Part shown: piece after piece, positions 5,585 to 12,065 of the stretch
Layout of the letters: each line of letters begins with the position of its first letter
How positions within the stretch are numbered: position 1 is the first letter of the stretch
Origin: a virus
IMG/VR virus record: IMGVR_UViG_3300043595_000035
Coordinates: 1 to 21,344 of that record
Strand: one strand, 5' to 3'
Length of the DNA stretch: 21,344 nucleotides
The notes under the pieces: generated by a model
Database searches by the model: none
Told to the model about the DNA's origin: nothing
Seen by the model: the letters and a program-made list of their open reading frames with translations, nothing else
Made by a program: the position numbers and the translations under genes

Positions 5585-6441
5585 GGCGGTGTCAGCAGTT
5601 GTTTGATACGCTCGATCATCGACGGGATCACATCGTCATCAGCGAAGATTACGTTGGCGCGCCGGCGCACCAGGCGCTCCAATGTGAGATCCTGAGCCTG
5701 CGCATCGCGAACGGCGCCAAACGCGATGCGCAGCGTCGTCGTGTCCCGGTAGAGGTCGGCGATGTCCAGGATCAGCGCTTGCGAGGAATCCTCATGGACG
5801 AATCCGAGCTGGGGAATTGCTGCCGTCGCCATGACGGCGATCGCCGCGGCGGCGCGGACCGCACTGGAGACATGGTTGATCGCCTGGTTGGCGCTATCCG
5901 CCGCGGCCGGGTTGGCGCGATCATAATGCCGGCCCTTCCATTCGATGCCGAACTCCTCGGCGATACGCGCATAAGCCGCTTTGACGCGCGCGCCTTCCAT
6001 GCCGCGCAGCACCTCGATGTCTCGGTGCGGCAGCACCTCGCCGAAGCGCATCGCATACATCTGCCGGGCGACATACATCCGGGAATTGCGGTCCGCCCAT
6101 AATTCGGCTTGGCGACGGGCAAGCGCCGAGGATCCGGCCATCAGCGGCGGCGCGGTATAGAGCTTGACCCCGCCCTCGCCGATAGCGGCAAGCGCCGCGC
6201 CATGGCTGGCCAGCAGCCGCAGCGCATCATGGGTGACGCTCGATCCTGGCCCGAGCAGCACCATGGAGATGGCCTGATGGGGGATTTCGTATTCGCCCGC
6301 CTCTAGGACGCCGCCAGCCGTAACGAACCGGAGGCAGCCATCCTTGACATCCAGCTTGCCGCGATCCAGCCAGACCAGGCCGTGACGGGCATTGTAGGGG
6401 ATGCGAACCCGTTCGAGACCAAGGCGACCGCGCAGCATCAT
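5581..6441 (-). CDS. cas1: CRISPR integrase Cas1, type I-E family
   Basis: A 286-residue Cas1 that aligns by eye along its length with E. coli (I-E) Cas1. Shared blocks are LLGPGSSVTHDALRLLASHGA, the ARQMYAMRFGE region, LRGMEGARVKAAYA, GIEWKGRHYD and LGFVHEDSS...DIADLYR. The metal-binding residues are present as Glu149, His216 and Asp229 (with Asp226), at a constant +8 offset from E. coli E141/H208/D221, so it should be an active spacer integrase. The start is the first ATG of ATGATG at 6441, overlapping the effector stop and preceded by AGAGGG. A longer in-frame start (6624) lies inside the effector gene and lacks such support. No Cas4 or IHF gene is nearby. Confidence 0.95.
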   Translation of the reverse strand: MMLRGRLGLERVRIPYNARHGLVWLDRGKLDVKDGCLRFVTAGGVLEAGEYEIPHQAISMVLLGPGSSVTHDALRLLASHGAALAAIGEGGVKLYTAPPLMAGSSALARRQAELWADRNSRMYVARQMYAMRFGEVLPHRDIEVLRGMEGARVKAAYARIAEEFGIEWKGRHYDRANPAAADSANQAINHVSSAVRAAAAIAVMATAAIPQLGFVHEDSSQALILDIADLYRDTTTLRIAFGAVRDAQAQDLTLERLVRRRANVIFADDDVIPSMIERIKQLLTPP

Positions 6442-8156
6442 CCGGCCCTCTGCACAAGCCGCACGGCCAGTTCCTTGTGGATCACCCGCGCAGAATTGCG
6501 CGTATAGGTCAGCACCGTGCCGCAGGTCTTGCCATCGAGCAGCGACTCCTGGCAGCGCATGATCTCGCGGCCCTTGGCCCGCGCCATCTTCCATTCCGGC
6601 TTCAGCACGCCGCAGCCCGAGCAAGCCTGCGCGGTGACATCGAGCGGCGAGATTTCCTCGTAGGCGTGCTTGCCACGCATATCGGTGGCCTTGTATTTCA
6701 GCGTAGTTTGAATGCGCGCCAGCGCGGCGCGGCGCATCATGACGCGAGCCGCCTTCAGCGAGCGGCGCTTGCCTTGCCAGGGGGCCTTGACCTGGTCTTC
6801 CTTGTCCTCGGGCGGGACCGGTTTTTTCATCAGCTTCGCCACTTCCATGCGCTGCACGGCGATGACGTCGAAATCCCTCACAATCTGTGTGGTGATCTCA
6901 TGCAGCCAAGCGTCACGCGCATTGGCGTCGGTCGCCTCCAGCTTGGCCAATTTTGCCGCGGCGGCATAAAAGCCTGGCGACAGCGGGATGCGGGCGCGGC
7001 GAAGCGGCTTGACGGCAAGACCGCGCTCCAGCTTTTGGGCAAGGCGCTTCTTGGCGTAGGCTTCGCGCTTTTTTGCTTTCATCTTCCGGGCTTCCATCGC
7101 GCGCGATTGCGCCCGGCCGGCAGCGGCATGTTCGGCGAGCAGCGCCTTGTCGATCGGCGGCATTTGCAATTCGCGGGTCTGGCCGCGATTATCGACGATG
7201 GTGATGGGGATCGCTGCGGCGATTTTCACGGCGGCCGTCCGTCCCGTCCGTGGCAATGCCGTGAGTCTGGGCACCTTCCACTGGCAGGACAAAAACCAAT
7301 CCTCGCCCTGCCGCCAGATGCGTCCGCCCATCAGGGTCGCTTCGCGATATGAATGCGCGGCATTGAGATGGCGGGGCATGCGGCATTCCATCCAGCCGAC
7401 GCCGTTGGGCAGCTTCACCCGGGCGAATTCTCCGCGGATCGCATCGGGATCGCCGGCTTTGCGCTTTGCCTCGAATTTGAGCTGGGTGTTGGCGAAATAG
7501 ACGCTGCCCGAGGCATAGCGGTTTTTCTTGAACTTCGGAAAGCCGGTGTCGCGGCCGCCTGATCCAGCGATGCGCTTTTTCCGCTCCCGCAGCATGGCCT
7601 GCAGCGCCTTGATCAGATCCTTGACCACGGATTGTGAGGCGTGGCTGGGCAGATCCGCGATCCATTCGGTCTGTGGCACCATCTTCAGCCGCGCCATGAT
7701 TTTTTGCAGCTCGTGCTCCCACATGAACAGGCGCGGCTGTGCCGGGGTGACATCTCCGGTTTCGGGGTGGACATCGACGGCGCCATTCATCCGGACGCGA
7801 ATTTTGTCGATGACGGCGCCATCCAGCGGCGGCGGTTCCTTCTTCTCGCCGGGCGCTTTGATCACGCTGCCGTCCTTGCGCTTCTTGCCCTCGCGCGCAA
7901 CACGGATCGCCTCGGCGTGGCTTTCCGTCACCACTGTTGCCCAGATCGATCTCCAGCCCAAATGGACCTTGCTTGCCTCGCCGGAATAGGCGGCTTGCTC
8001 CAGGTCGAGCAGCAGGTTCCAGAGCTGGCGGCACCGATGGCGCCACAAATCCATGGTCTTGGCCTGGGTGGCGCTTGGATAGATGCGGATCTTGGATCCG
8101 CGCATCATCTGGTCCGGCTCTTCGCCGACGGCGGGAATGGGCAAAAGTTCGTTCAT
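6438..8156 (-). CDS. TnpB/Cas12-like effector, predicted nuclease-dead
   Basis: A 572-residue protein. Residues 22-51 (KIRIYPSATQAK...RCRQLWNLLLD) match the N-terminal OrfB/TnpB segment, and 205-222 (GFPKFKKNRYASGSVYF) the TnpB-like WED region. The C-terminal third is RuvC plus zinc ribbon: RuvC-I 308-325 (AAVKIAAAIPITIVDNRG), RuvC-II 428-444 (DFDVIAVQRMEVAKLMK), YKA-type segment 487-490, TAQACSGCG 508-516, RuvC-III 545-559. The expected catalytic acids align with Ala313, Gln435 and Thr552. The Cys4 ribbon is complete (C512, C515, C535, C545). A basic helical stretch spans 350-392. Start 8156 overlaps the upstream stop by ATGA and has GAGAGGAG upstream. Size resembles Cas12m (type V-M), which binds DNA without cutting. 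Predicted role: crRNA-guided DNA binding and transcriptional block. Subtype unresolved. A TldR-like repressor is the main alternative, but cas1, cas2 and an array argue for CRISPR. Confidence 0.85.
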   Translation of the reverse strand: MNELLPIPAVGEEPDQMMRGSKIRIYPSATQAKTMDLWRHRCRQLWNLLLDLEQAAYSGEASKVHLGWRSIWATVVTESHAEAIRVAREGKKRKDGSVIKAPGEKKEPPPLDGAVIDKIRVRMNGAVDVHPETGDVTPAQPRLFMWEHELQKIMARLKMVPQTEWIADLPSHASQSVVKDLIKALQAMLRERKKRIAGSGGRDTGFPKFKKNRYASGSVYFANTQLKFEAKRKAGDPDAIRGEFARVKLPNGVGWMECRMPRHLNAAHSYREATLMGGRIWRQGEDWFLSCQWKVPRLTALPRTGRTAAVKIAAAIPITIVDNRGQTRELQMPPIDKALLAEHAAAGRAQSRAMEARKMKAKKREAYAKKRLAQKLERGLAVKPLRRARIPLSPGFYAAAAKLAKLEATDANARDAWLHEITTQIVRDFDVIAVQRMEVAKLMKKPVPPEDKEDQVKAPWQGKRRSLKAARVMMRRAALARIQTTLKYKATDMRGKHAYEEISPLDVTAQACSGCGVLKPEWKMARAKGREIMRCQESLLDGKTCGTVLTYTRNSARVIHKELAVRLVQRAG

Positions 8157-8425
8157 GTCGCGCGCTCCTCTCTGAAAATCCGGTCCGCGGCGATGATGAT
8201 CTGGGCGATCGACTTCAGCCCGGTGCGCCACTTGATATTGGACCTGTGAATTTCGATGGTGCGGCTGGACAGGCGGAGTTCGCGGCCGCTCTGCTTGTTG
8301 GTCATTCCCTTTGCCATGCATTGCACGACCTGCAGCTCGCGGTCGGTGACGTTGAACATCGCGCGCCGCGTTGCCGGGATCACCTTCGGCAGGTCAGCGG
8401 CGGGGATTTCCAGCCAGTCGGTCAT
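8153..8425 (-). CDS. LuxR/GerE-type HTH protein without receiver domain
   Basis: A 90-residue protein. Residues 25-80 (NVTDRELQVVQCMAKGMTNKQSGRELRLSSRTIEIHRSNIKWRTG) are a LuxR-type DNA-binding domain: 'LTxREreVl...G.sNKeIa..L.iS.rTVe.HrsnI..K' with the recognition helix near SSRTIEIHRS. There is no receiver or ligand-binding domain, so it is a stand-alone DNA binder. ATGA overlaps join it to both the upstream gene and the cas12-like gene, so it is made in step with the effector and may regulate the CRISPR operon. The longer 123-codon frame reads through the upstream gene and is rejected. Confidence 0.8.
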   Translation of the reverse strand: MTDWLEIPAADLPKVIPATRRAMFNVTDRELQVVQCMAKGMTNKQSGRELRLSSRTIEIHRSNIKWRTGLKSIAQIIIAADRIFREERAT

Positions 8426-8676
8426 TGCCAGATGTCCATGATCTCGATGCGCGCCGTCAGCTTGATGATTTTGATGCGCTGCCCGGTGGCCCTCGCCAGC
8501 GCTCGAGCTTGAGCCACCAGCCATTCCAGGCGCTTTTCATCCCCAGCGATCAGCGGCGTCCAGGCGCCGTCCAGCAGGATGGCGCAAATGCCTTCCCCGC
8601 CTTCGTCCACACTGACTGCGGCCCACATGACCTCGATCCGATGCGTGTTCGCGGGATTGTGGATCATGGTGGTCAT
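8422..8676 (-). CDS. Hypothetical small protein in the CRISPR operon
   Basis: An 84-residue protein that I do not assign to a family. It has alternating strand-like and helical segments (HRIEVMWAAVSVDEGGEGICAILLDG; DEKRLEWLVAQARALARATGQRIKIIKLTARIEI), suggesting a small alpha/beta fold. Short proteins with MWAAVSVDE-like segments occur in phage accessory regions. It overlaps both neighbours by ATGA. It is not Cas4, Csn2 or any Cascade subunit that I can recognise. An anti-defence or CRISPR-accessory role is possible but unsupported. Confidence 0.7.
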   Translation of the reverse strand: MTTMIHNPANTHRIEVMWAAVSVDEGGEGICAILLDGAWTPLIAGDEKRLEWLVAQARALARATGQRIKIIKLTARIEIMDIWQ

Positions 8677-9041
8677 TGCTCCGCCTCCACGCTTTCCGCC
8701 GCCACCTTCCCGCCCAGAGCTGCGCGGATGTCCTCCGCCAGCTTCGCGCCCTCAGGCGTCAGCGCCAGCGTCAGGAATTTGCGCGACAGGTTGTTGCCGC
8801 CGCAGCGGATGAACCCGGCCTTGTGTAATTTGCCCACGATCGAATAGGGGGCGCTGCCGGGGATGTGGCCCAGGCGGATCGCCTCGCGGACCAGCATTTC
8901 GCGGTCACCGATGAGCGCCAGCGCCAGGGCCGACAGCGGCGGCAGATCGATGCGCTGTTGCGCCAGCAGCACCTGCACTGTGCCGACGATCTTGCGATAG
9001 GCGGTGAGTGTGCGGGGGATTTCGGGGGACATCGGGGTCAC
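8673..9041 (-). CDS. Winged-helix (MarR-like) DNA-binding protein
   Basis: A 122-residue protein. An N-terminal helix (ALTAYRKIVGTVQVLLAQQ-like) precedes residues about 34-100, which read as a MarR-like winged helix: LSALALALIGDREMLVREAIRLGHIPGSAPYSIVGKLHKAGFIRC, then NNLSRKFLTLALTPEGAKLAEDI as wing and last helix. The 'L.kaGfI.r..........LTpeGa.la' pattern is typical. The start is taken at 9041, where ATGA overlaps the XRE gene stop. MSPEIP at 9032 is an alternative. It is the second of three DNA-binding proteins in the operon. Confidence 0.7.
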   Translation of the reverse strand: MTPMSPEIPRTLTAYRKIVGTVQVLLAQQRIDLPPLSALALALIGDREMLVREAIRLGHIPGSAPYSIVGKLHKAGFIRCGGNNLSRKFLTLALTPEGAKLAEDIRAALGGKVAAESVEAEQ

Positions 9042-9514
9042 GCTGCGTCCTCCACCAGCTTGGGCCGCTTGCTGTCCCCATCGACACCGATCCGCATGGC
9101 GCAGGCCGCAACGGCGAGCGCTTGCGCGTAAGCGTCATCCCACGGACGCAGCCCCTTTTTGCATTCCAACATCAGGCCGGACAGCTTCCCCACCGCTTCC
9201 ATCAGCACGAGAGGCACGTCATCGAGCGCAGGCACACTCCGCCGGTAGTAGATGACGGCATCGCTCAGGCGCTTGACGAACAGCCGCTCCGGCGTTGCGT
9301 CCGCTTCCGGGTGCGGCAGCAGCTCATAGGGATCAACCCCCATCGCCTGAGCGATCAGATACAGCCATTCCATCGACACCGTCATACCGCCGGTTTCCAT
9401 CCGCTGGATGGATTGCGGCGTGGTGTTTATGGCAAGTGCGACGTCTTTGAGGGTGAAGCCGCGCGCCTTGCGCACCTCACGGATGAGCGTCTTGGCGTCG
9501 ATGTGTTTCCTCAT
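9038..9514 (-). CDS. XRE-family transcriptional regulator
   Basis: A 158-residue protein. Residues 8-63 form a Cro/C1-type helix-turn-helix: LIREVRKARGFTLKDVALAINTTPQSIQRMETGGMTVSMEWLYLIAQAMGVDPYEL, with the recognition helix at TTPQSIQRMETG. The C-terminal domain (about 75-158) is helical and contains the segment KLSGLMLECKKGLRPWDDAYAQALAVA, similar to the C-terminal extension of many phage XRE proteins. It could be a repressor of this operon or a phage-state regulator. The start at 9514 overlaps the glycosyltransferase stop (ATGA). The longer 206-codon frame is read through that gene. Confidence 0.85.
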   Translation of the reverse strand: MRKHIDAKTLIREVRKARGFTLKDVALAINTTPQSIQRMETGGMTVSMEWLYLIAQAMGVDPYELLPHPEADATPERLFVKRLSDAVIYYRRSVPALDDVPLVLMEAVGKLSGLMLECKKGLRPWDDAYAQALAVAACAMRIGVDGDSKRPKLVEDAA

Positions 9515-10461
9515 TGCTGTGCCCCTGTCAGCTTGCGCCAGCGCTTCGCGATCGAGCGCGTCAGCCGCTGGCGCAGATTGCGCTTGCCCTGCTTGGCCCT
9601 GGCCAGATCGGCTTCGTAGCCATTGGCGATGATCGCCTCGATGACATCGGCGCGGCATTGCTGCCCCATCAGCGGCCCCTTGGGGCGCTGCCGATGCCCG
9701 AAGACATCCCCGCGCTGCCAGCTATTGTCTTCATGAACGCCGCGATAGATCAGCGGCTTGGTGAAGAACATCGAGCCGCCCAGCATATGCGCGCCGGGGG
9801 CGATATAGGCGTCGATCTGGCGCTTGTAGCCCAGCGTCTTGTTGGGCTGCATGGCCTCAAGCACCGGGCGGCGGAACATCATCGATGAGGTGGTGGACCA
9901 ATGCCAGCCGGGCGTGGCGGCCGGGAAGAAACGCAGCGTCGGCGCGATCTCCGCCGGCATGAGGCCGTCATCGGAAAGCGTCTTGGCGATGTGCCCGGTC
10001 TGCACGCCGGTGATCACCTGGTCGTTGCGCAGCAGCATCTGCTCGCAGCACACCAGCGCGCAGATCAGCGCCGGGTTGAGATGCGCCGTCAGCATCTCCT
10101 CCAGGAAGGTCGGCGCGTACCGATCATCGGGGTCGAGCGGGCAGACGAACTCGCCCTTGGTCGCGGCCAGCCCGGCGAAGAACGCCGGTATCTGCCCGAC
10201 ATTGTCATCCAGCGCCAGGAAGCGGATGCGCGGCTCGTGCAGTGTCTCCACCAACAGATCGGCAATCGCCCGGTGCGTGTCGTCGGAGCCGTCATCGACC
10301 ACCACGCATTCCCAATTGCCGTGGGTCTGGTCCAGCAGCGACAGCAGCGCGTCTTCGAGATGGGCGCTGTAATTGTGGTGGGTGACGATGATGGAGACGA
10401 GCGGCTTGTGCCACTTCGCGCGGTCGAGCGTTTTTGGCATCTTGGGAACGACTTTCAGCAT
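9511..10461 (-). CDS. Family 2 glycosyltransferase
   Basis: A 316-residue GT-A type glycosyltransferase. Residues 21-30 are the first strand (LVSIIVTHHN), 50-59 contain NWECVVVDDGS for nucleotide binding, and 106-113 read FVCPLDPDD, holding the DxD metal motif. HEDNSWQRGD near the C-terminal third carries likely acceptor-site acids. It has no membrane segment and a basic C-terminus (RLTRSIAKRWRKL). It is the first gene of the operon that ends with cas2. The start at 10461 has GAGGG eight bases upstream. In temperate phages such enzymes often modify host surface glycans to exclude other phages. The substrate cannot be told here. Confidence 0.85.
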   Translation of the reverse strand: MLKVVPKMPKTLDRAKWHKPLVSIIVTHHNYSAHLEDALLSLLDQTHGNWECVVVDDGSDDTHRAIADLLVETLHEPRIRFLALDDNVGQIPAFFAGLAATKGEFVCPLDPDDRYAPTFLEEMLTAHLNPALICALVCCEQMLLRNDQVITGVQTGHIAKTLSDDGLMPAEIAPTLRFFPAATPGWHWSTTSSMMFRRPVLEAMQPNKTLGYKRQIDAYIAPGAHMLGGSMFFTKPLIYRGVHEDNSWQRGDVFGHRQRPKGPLMGQQCRADVIEAIIANGYEADLARAKQGKRNLRQRLTRSIAKRWRKLTGAQQ

Positions 10462-10489
10462 GGCGGTGTCCCTCGGGTGAAGCTGCTGG

Positions 10490-10702
10490 GAATGGCCGGA
10501 TTTCGCGGTTGAGTAGGGATATCGCCGACCCCGCATCCGGTCTTTCGTCGGTGGGACATCCCAGCGTGCCCCTTCGCATGTGGCCGGCGAATTCTGGCTG
10601 GAGACGACCGGATTTCGCGGTGTACGACCGACCCCGCCAGGGCCGCATCCGGTCTTTCTTCCGTGGGACGCTCCAGGTCGCCCCCTTCCATGTCCCTGGC
10701 GG
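10490..10702. repeat. Two-copy 112-bp structured tandem repeat
   Basis: Two imperfect direct repeats are offset by exactly 112 bp: CCGGATTTCGCGGT at 10496 and 10608, GCATCCGGTCTTTC at 10533 and 10645, GTGGGAC at 10551 and 10663. Each copy contains an inverted repeat: GACCGGAT (10606-10613) with ATCCGGTC (10647-10654), extended by GCGG/CCGC. In the left copy GGCCGGAT (10494-10501) pairs with ATCCGGTC (10535-10542) through one wobble. It fills the space upstream of the glycosyltransferase start and may be the leader RNA, promoter or operator of the CRISPR-containing operon. Reading frames across it look like chance. Confidence 0.75.
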
Positions 10703-10710
10703 GTATCCGG

Positions 10711-10860
10711 CTATTCTTCGCCCATGCGCTCATCGAGATCGTGCTCGCGCTCCATCTCGCGGCCCCGCTTGGATGCCATCGTCAGCAGCAGCGTGATGGC
10801 GGCGACGGAAAGCACCCAGACAAAGCCGATGCACATCAGGGTGATTTTCAACGTCGTCAT
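10711..10860 (-). CDS. Small single-pass membrane protein
   Basis: A 49-residue protein with one strong transmembrane segment (TLKITLMCIGFVWVLSVAAITLLLTM, about residues 3-28) followed by a highly charged tail (ASKRGREMEREHDLDERMGEE). The ATG at 10860 has AGAGG about eight bases upstream. The longer 108-codon frame is not supported. It lies upstream of the tandem repeat, same strand as the CRISPR operon. Function is unknown. Small membrane proteins of this shape in phage accessory regions can act in superinfection exclusion, but that is only a possibility. Confidence 0.6.
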   Translation of the reverse strand: MTTLKITLMCIGFVWVLSVAAITLLLTMASKRGREMEREHDLDERMGEE

Positions 10861-10922
10861 CGGGAGGCCTCTTTCAGGAGGAGCGGGGCGGCGTCCCCAA
10901 GACCCGCCGCCCGCCGTGGAAA

Positions 10923-11189
10923 CTATCGCGCGCCGGGTGCGGGAGATTTGCGGCCCGGCGCGCCAGACGGGCTGGCGGTTGCCTCGCACACAAGCGGGCG
11001 CGTGGCCTCGGCTTGCGTGCATCTGGCGCGCCGCCATGCCAGCCTTGCGGCCTCATGGCGGAAGGTGTCGCGGATGGAAACCGGCGTGTCCTTGAAGCTC
11101 AGGCCGTTGCCGTCGCCGGCAAGCGCGAGCGCGAGCGGGGGGACGTTGACCGTGCCCAGGATGATGGCGAATGCTGTGGTCATGCGCAT
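10923..11189 (-). CDS. Possible small exported protein
   Basis: An 88-residue frame (MRMTTAFAIILGTVNVPPLALALAGDGNG...) with a hydrophobic N-terminus that could be a signal peptide cleaved after ALA, followed by a polar region (DTPVSIRDTFRHEAARLAWRRARCTQAEATRPLVCEA) with two cysteines. No strong ribosome binding site is visible. ATG at 11189 or 11183 are equally possible. It sits between two other small reverse-strand genes with export or membrane signals, which favours it being real. Confidence 0.45.
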   Translation of the reverse strand: MRMTTAFAIILGTVNVPPLALALAGDGNGLSFKDTPVSIRDTFRHEAARLAWRRARCTQAEATRPLVCEATASPSGAPGRKSPAPGAR

Positions 11190-11270
11190 GAGTGTGCCCG
11201 GTGTCGGTTGTTGCTGATCCGGGCGGCGACAGCCCATCGCCGCCGCCCGCTCCCTCTCACGACGCGCGAA

Positions 11271-11582
11271 TTACTTCGCGTCGGAGCCGGATTCTCCGCC
11301 TTCGGAACCTTCTCCGCCTTCGGAGCCGCTGGAGCTGTCGGCGCTGTCCGCGCCATCGGCCTGCGGGCCATCGGCTGCCCACACGCTGTTGTCGATCCCG
11401 CCATCGGCGTGATTGCACCAGCCGCGATCGCCGCGAACGCGGTTGATCTCATAGCCGCCGGTCTGGGCGTTCAGAACCTTGAACGGGCGGGTCAGTTCGC
11501 AGGCGTCGCCATCGGCGACCTCCCCCATGGCCGGAATTGACAGGGACGCAAGCACGGAAAACAGCAGGAAGCTTTTTTTCAT
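11271..11582 (-). CDS. Secreted small protein with acidic Ser/Gly-rich tail
   Basis: A 103-residue protein starting MKKSFLLFSVLASLSIPAMGE, a clear Sec signal peptide with probable cleavage after AMG. The mature domain (ACELTRPFKVLNAQTGGYEINRVRGDRGWCNHAD) has two cysteines that could pair. The last 35 residues are low-complexity Asp/Ser/Gly/Glu (AADGPQADGADSADSSSGSEGGEGSEGGES). GAGGG precedes the ATG by about eight bases. No family is recognised. It is a plausible lysogenic-conversion (moron) product acting in the periplasm or outside. Confidence 0.7.
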   Translation of the reverse strand: MKKSFLLFSVLASLSIPAMGEVADGDACELTRPFKVLNAQTGGYEINRVRGDRGWCNHADGGIDNSVWAADGPQADGADSADSSSGSEGGEGSEGGESGSDAK

Positions 11583-12065
11583 TGAAAATCCCTCGGGTTG
11601 AAAATTGCAGAGACGACGCGGGGTAGTTGCTTGCCGCGCCGTCTCCTTGCAGACCTGTCGATGATCGGATAAACGAGGTGCTGCAAACTGGCATGCACTG
11701 CGGTCTTGCGGCGGTGAGCAGGCCGGGATGGATAGTTGAGACAGACCCATCCCGACCGACCCCGCTTCTCATTGCCGCCCCGGTCTTCCCCGTCTGGTGG
11801 GTGAGAAGGGAGAAAGGCCACACGGGTTTGCCGGGGGCATTCCGACGCGGCCTTCATGGGGTCCGCTGCGGGAGAGGAAAGAAACACACCGCGTGTTTTC
11901 GTTCCCCCTGCCGTGTAGAATGCACACACGCAGTTGCGCCTGTACAGCGAAAAGTTTCGTCACTTTATGGAATAGGTGTTTCCACCTATCGAGACAGCAA
12001 CGGCCCGCCATGGCCATGTAGTTGCGCGCCTTGTTCGCGCTTCGTTCTTCTGGCATCATCGGTTG
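11583..12065. promoter_or_regulatory. 483-bp non-coding region with an operator-like dyad
   Basis: No convincing gene is seen in this stretch between a reverse-strand secreted protein and a forward-strand gene, so it must hold divergent promoters. The clearest element is ATAGGTG-N4-CACCTAT at 11972-11989, a perfect 7-bp dyad about 75 bp upstream of the 12066 gene and close to AT-rich sequence (CACTTTATGGAAT) that could serve as a -10 region. It could be a phage repressor operator. The rest is unremarkable. Confidence 0.4.

Noticed and set aside
6442-6624. A 61-codon N-terminal extension of cas1
   Set aside because: It overlaps the end of the effector gene and does not resemble Cas1. The ATGATG at 6441 has AGAGGG upstream.
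6438-8156. IS605/IS607-type insertion sequence with TnpB
   Set aside because: No TnpA, no recognisable left or right element ends, and no omega-RNA-like end were seen. The gene is locked in an operon with cas1 and cas2 next to an array.
6477-8249. Long + strand frames opposite the effector (for example 6477-7352 and 7641-8249)
   Set aside because: They are antisense shadows of a GC-rich coding strand, with low-complexity Arg/His/Ala composition and no ribosome binding sites.
8157-8321. A 55-codon N-terminal extension of the effector frame
   Set aside because: It lies within the LuxR-type gene in another frame. The ATG at 8156 has a strong ribosome binding site and an ATGA overlap.
4404-10461. 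A complete type I-E system
   Set aside because: Although Cas1, Cas2 and array geometry are I-E-like, none of Cas3 or the Cascade subunits is present in the window. The only large gene is TnpB/Cas12-like.
10455-10733. Minus-strand frames across the tandem repeat with similar peptides (PTEERPDA and PTDERPDA)
   Set aside because: The similarity follows from the DNA repeat. The two copies are in different frames and there is no start signal, so a coding role is not supported.
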